A DNA stretch of 8,896 nt from an uncultured Phaeodactylibacter sp. (GTDB lineage Bacteria > Bacteroidota > Bacteroidia > Chitinophagales > Saprospiraceae): assembly GCA_913062745.1 (NCBI GenBank), contig CAJXXJ010000118.1:1-8896 (forward strand). The letters are read 5' to 3'. Positions 6,972 to 8,896 of the stretch are shown here, piece after piece. The translations under genes and the position numbers were made by a program. The number at the start of each line of letters is the position of its first letter. Position 1 is the stretch's first letter. The notes under the pieces were generated by a model, which did not search any database, had not been told where the DNA came from, and worked only from the letters and a program-made list of their open reading frames with translations.

Positions 6972-7382
6972 ATGATACGATTGGAACACATCGGGATAGC
7001 CGTCAAAGACCTGGAAGACAGCAACGAGCTTTTTGAGAAAATGCTGGGCCGGCCGCACTACAAAACGGAGGAAGTGGCTTCCGAGCATGTCAAAACCTCC
7101 TTTTTCAAAATTGGAGAATCCAAAGTAGAGCTGCTCGAAGCTACTGCGCCGGAGAGTGCGATTGCCAAGTATGTGGAAAAGCGCGGGGAAGGCCTGCACC
7201 ACATTGCATTTGAGGTGGAGGATATCTATGCGGAAATGGAGCGCCTGCGCAAGGAAGGCTTCCGCCTGCTTAACGAAGAGCCGAAGCGGGGAGCAGACAA
7301 CAAGCTGGTATGCTTTGTGCACCCTAAAAGTGCTAACGGCGTACTGCTGGAGCTCTGCCAGGAGATCAAGCCGGGCCAATAA
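6972..7382 (+). CDS. mce: Methylmalonyl-CoA epimerase
   Basis: This 136-residue member of the vicinal-oxygen-chelate (glyoxalase) superfamily is expected to interconvert (2R)- and (2S)-methylmalonyl-CoA. It would link propionyl-CoA metabolism to the B12-dependent mutase and succinyl-CoA. The typical start LEHIGIAVKDLE is at 4-15 with metal ligand His6. Further likely ligands are Glu53 in KVELLE, His76/His77 in GLHHIAFEVEDI, and Glu127 in NGVLLELCQ. Length and motif order match the family well, and GLHHIAFEV separates it from glyoxalase I. Neither mutase nor propionyl-CoA carboxylase genes are in the window. It may be transcribed with cysQ across the 61-base gap, or from its own weak promoter (TTCTTTTG at 6914-6921, one mismatch to TAnnTTTG). 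Its last 17 bases overlap the 3' end of glpX on the other strand. Confidence 0.94.
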   Translation: MIRLEHIGIAVKDLEDSNELFEKMLGRPHYKTEEVASEHVKTSFFKIGESKVELLEATAPESAIAKYVEKRGEGLHHIAFEVEDIYAEMERLRKEGFRLLNEEPKRGADNKLVCFVHPKSANGVLLELCQEIKPGQ

Positions 7383-8406
7383 TATCCATAGCCACATGCG
7401 CCGGCGTCGTGCCGAGGCTGCCGCCTATTTCCCGGCGGCGGTTCAGCTGATGTATCCCCTTCACGTAGCGGATGGAGCCGGTCAGTGAACGCAGTACAAT
7501 ACTCTCGGTGGTTACGCCTCCGCGCCGGTCGAAGTGTACGCCTTCCAGAAAGTTGGTGCCGGTGATGCCGGTAGCGGCAAAGAAGGTATTATCAGAACGA
7601 ATAAGGTCGTTGAGGCTCAGTACCTCGTGCAGGTCCACATTCGCTTCGCGCAATTTGCGTTTTTCGTCTACCCGCTGCGGGGCGCGCATGCCCTGCATGC
7701 CTCCGCCCACGGCTTTCACGGCAGCGGCGGCAATAACGCCTTCCGGCGTGCCCCCAATGCCCATCAGCACATCAATGCCGGTGCCCGGGATAGCCGCCAT
7801 GAGGGCGCCCATCACGTCCCCGTCTGAATTGAGCATGATACGCGCGCCGGTCTGCCGGATGTCCTCAATCAGGCTAGCATGCCGGGGTTTGTCCAGTACA
7901 AATACGGTCAGGTCCTCTACGTTGCGGTCCAGCGCTTCGGCAATATTGATGAGGTTGGTGCTCGGCGATTTGGTAATATCAATTGCCTGCCGGGCGTTGG
8001 CCTCCACTACTATTTTATTCATGTAAAAGCTTTGGCCGGGGTTCCACATACTGCCCTTTTCCGCCACTGCGATGACAGAAATAGCATTGGGGCGGCCCTC
8101 TGCCAGCAGGCGGGTGCCTTCCACAGGGTCAACTGCCAGGTCGACTTCCGGGCCGTTACCAGTGCCTACTTCCTCGCCGTTGAACAGCATCGGCGCTTCG
8201 TCTTTCTCGCCTTCGCCAATAATGACGGTGCCTTTCATTTCGACGGTCTTCAAAAAGGCGCGCATGGCATCAACAGCCGCCTGATCGCCTTCTTCTTTGT
8301 TGCCAGTGCCCATGTGGCGGGCAGCAGAAATCGCGGCAGCTTCTGTCACACGCACCAGCTCCATGGCCAGGTTGCGGTCGGGTCGGGGTAAAGTTGTCTT
8401 TGACAT
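7366..8406 (-). CDS. glpX: Class II fructose-1,6-bisphosphatase GlpX
   Basis: This 346-residue protein catalyses fructose-1,6-bisphosphate to fructose-6-phosphate plus phosphate, the committed step of gluconeogenesis, in the cytoplasm. Metal- and phosphate-binding motifs of the GlpX family are present in order: Asp41 in KEEGDQAAVDAM, GEGEKDEAPML at 64-74, DLAVDPVEGT at 89-98, then SDGDVMGALMA and GIGGTPEGVIAAAAVKAVGGG. The last contains the conserved Glu that corresponds to E213 of E. coli GlpX. The length is close to other GlpX proteins. Some GlpX enzymes also act on sedoheptulose-1,7-bisphosphate; the sequence alone does not settle that. The start ATG at 8406 gives the usual family N-terminus and follows a TAnnTTTG box by 26 bases. 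It ends inside the last codons of mce on the opposite strand. A HAD phosphatase gene lies upstream on the same strand. Confidence 0.96.
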   Translation of the reverse strand: MSKTTLPRPDRNLAMELVRVTEAAAISAARHMGTGNKEEGDQAAVDAMRAFLKTVEMKGTVIIGEGEKDEAPMLFNGEEVGTGNGPEVDLAVDPVEGTRLLAEGRPNAISVIAVAEKGSMWNPGQSFYMNKIVVEANARQAIDITKSPSTNLINIAEALDRNVEDLTVFVLDKPRHASLIEDIRQTGARIMLNSDGDVMGALMAAIPGTGIDVLMGIGGTPEGVIAAAAVKAVGGGMQGMRAPQRVDEKRKLREANVDLHEVLSLNDLIRSDNTFFAATGITGTNFLEGVHFDRRGGVTTESIVLRSLTGSIRYVKGIHQLNRRREIGGSLGTTPAHVAMDIIGPA

Positions 8407-8432
8407 AGAATAGGTTAGGTTTGAGGACTGAC

Positions 8433-8440
8433 CAAAGATA
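8433..8440 (-). promoter_or_regulatory. Bacteroidota -7 promoter element for glpX (TATCTTTG)
   Basis: On the minus strand TATCTTTG matches TAnnTTTG exactly. It lies 26 bases before the glpX ATG and 32 bases past the stop of the upstream HAD phosphatase gene. This suggests glpX has its own promoter rather than depending only on read-through. The -33 region is GC-rich with no clear TTG. Confidence 0.6.
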
Positions 8441-8472
8441 GCAGAATCCCGGCAGCCCGGCGGTGCGAAATG

Positions 8473-8896
8473 TCACTCAGGCCCCAGCAAAGCGGGAAAT
8501 CGGTCCAGAATGTAGTCGGGTGACTCCTGCGCCAGTTGTTCCCGGCTCCGGTAGCCGTAGGTCATTGCGCAGGACTTCATGCCTGCCGCCCGGGCTGCTT
8601 GCATATCGTGCGTGGAATCCCCCACCATCATGGCCCGCTCCGGAGCAACCTGCAATTGCTGCAGTATGCGGTGCAGCCCGGCCGGGTCCGGCTTAAGCGC
8701 GTATACTTCCGGTTGCGCGCCCTGTACCACGTCCATAAACGGCGTGAAGCCCAGCTTTTCCGCAATTTTTTCTGTAAAGTACTGCATCTTGTTGCTGTAA
8801 ATCGCCATGCGCTTGCCCCTGAGCTGTTGTAAAGTAGGCAGCACGCCCTCGTAGGGTTGGGTTTTATCAGCAAAGTGCTGCTCGTAGTACTCGTCA
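8473..8896 (-). CDS. HAD-superfamily phosphatase, phosphoglycolate-phosphatase-like (5' end beyond window)
   Basis: The frame is open from the right window edge to a TGA at 8473, giving 140 visible C-terminal residues; the start and the N-terminal nucleophile motif DxDxT are outside. Visible HAD features, in order, are a cap-to-core junction with PYEGVLPTLQQL, motif II in AIYSNKM (Ser/Asn), motif III Lys in LKPDPAGL, and motif IV MVGDSTHDMQAA with the acidic pair GDSxxD. This arrangement and the spacing match the Gph/phosphoglycolate phosphatase subgroup, which removes phosphate from 2-phosphoglycolate and related small molecules. Exact substrate cannot be told from sequence because HAD members are hard to separate. 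It ends 66 bases before glpX on the same strand, so some co-transcription is possible, though glpX has its own promoter box. Confidence 0.85.
   Translation of the reverse strand, partial: DEYYEQHFADKTQPYEGVLPTLQQLRGKRMAIYSNKMQYFTEKIAEKLGFTPFMDVVQGAQPEVYALKPDPAGLHRILQQLQVAPERAMMVGDSTHDMQAARAAGMKSCAMTYGYRSREQLAQESPDYILDRFPALLGPE

Noticed and set aside
7472..8391. Several open frames on the plus strand opposite glpX
   Set aside because: All are antisense to a confidently identified fructose-bisphosphatase and have low-complexity Ser/Arg-rich or mixed sequence with no domain.
8440..8472. GC-rich stretch after the HAD phosphatase stop, considered as a terminator hairpin
   Set aside because: Only a four-base CCGG/CCGG pairing can be drawn and no T run follows.

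Overview
This window looks like ordinary chromosomal DNA from a marine-type, moderately GC-rich member of the phylum Bacteroidota, most likely near the Saprospiria (Lewinella/Phaeodactylibacter-like). That placement is inferred. It rests on three close matches to the Bacteroidota sigma -7 element TAnnTTTG in front of genes, the absence of clear Shine-Dalgarno sequences with A-rich starts instead, signal peptides ending in ...Q, and protein families typical of the phylum (coiled-coil OmpA lipoprotein, very long M1 peptidase with a C-terminal beta-rich domain). I see no mobile element, CRISPR array, RNA gene, phage gene or obvious defence system.

Layout. Left part (1-3484, minus strand): the 5' part of an OmpA-family lipoprotein gene runs off the left edge, preceded by a gene for a large secreted M1 metallopeptidase whose last 40% looks like an outer-membrane beta-barrel. 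Middle part (3590-4902, plus strand): two small secreted proteins of unknown function, the second with a DxDGDxDxD calcium-type loop, closed by a strong intrinsic terminator. Right part: galE (minus) and cysQ (plus) are divergent across a short promoter region. cysQ is followed by a hairpin and by a methylmalonyl-CoA epimerase gene, which overlaps tail to tail by 17 bases with a class II fructose-1,6-bisphosphatase gene (glpX, minus). Upstream of glpX, on the same strand, lies the 3' part of a HAD phosphatase gene running off the right edge.

How the genes fit together. The left half is envelope and secretion biology. The right half is central metabolism housekeeping: galactose/UDP-sugar interconversion, PAP (3'-phosphoadenosine 5'-phosphate) recycling from sulfate assimilation, propionate/methylmalonyl-CoA metabolism and gluconeogenesis. 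Nothing suggests one dedicated pathway. Gene orientation changes often and most units appear to be one or two genes long. All complete genes are intact, with no frameshift or internal stop. Gene-free gaps are all shorter than about 135 bases.

I did not find a convincing undescribed system. The points most worth a second look are the peptidase-barrel fusion, the two uncharacterised secreted proteins, the very short predicted 5' leader of the first of them, and the hairpin between cysQ and the epimerase gene.
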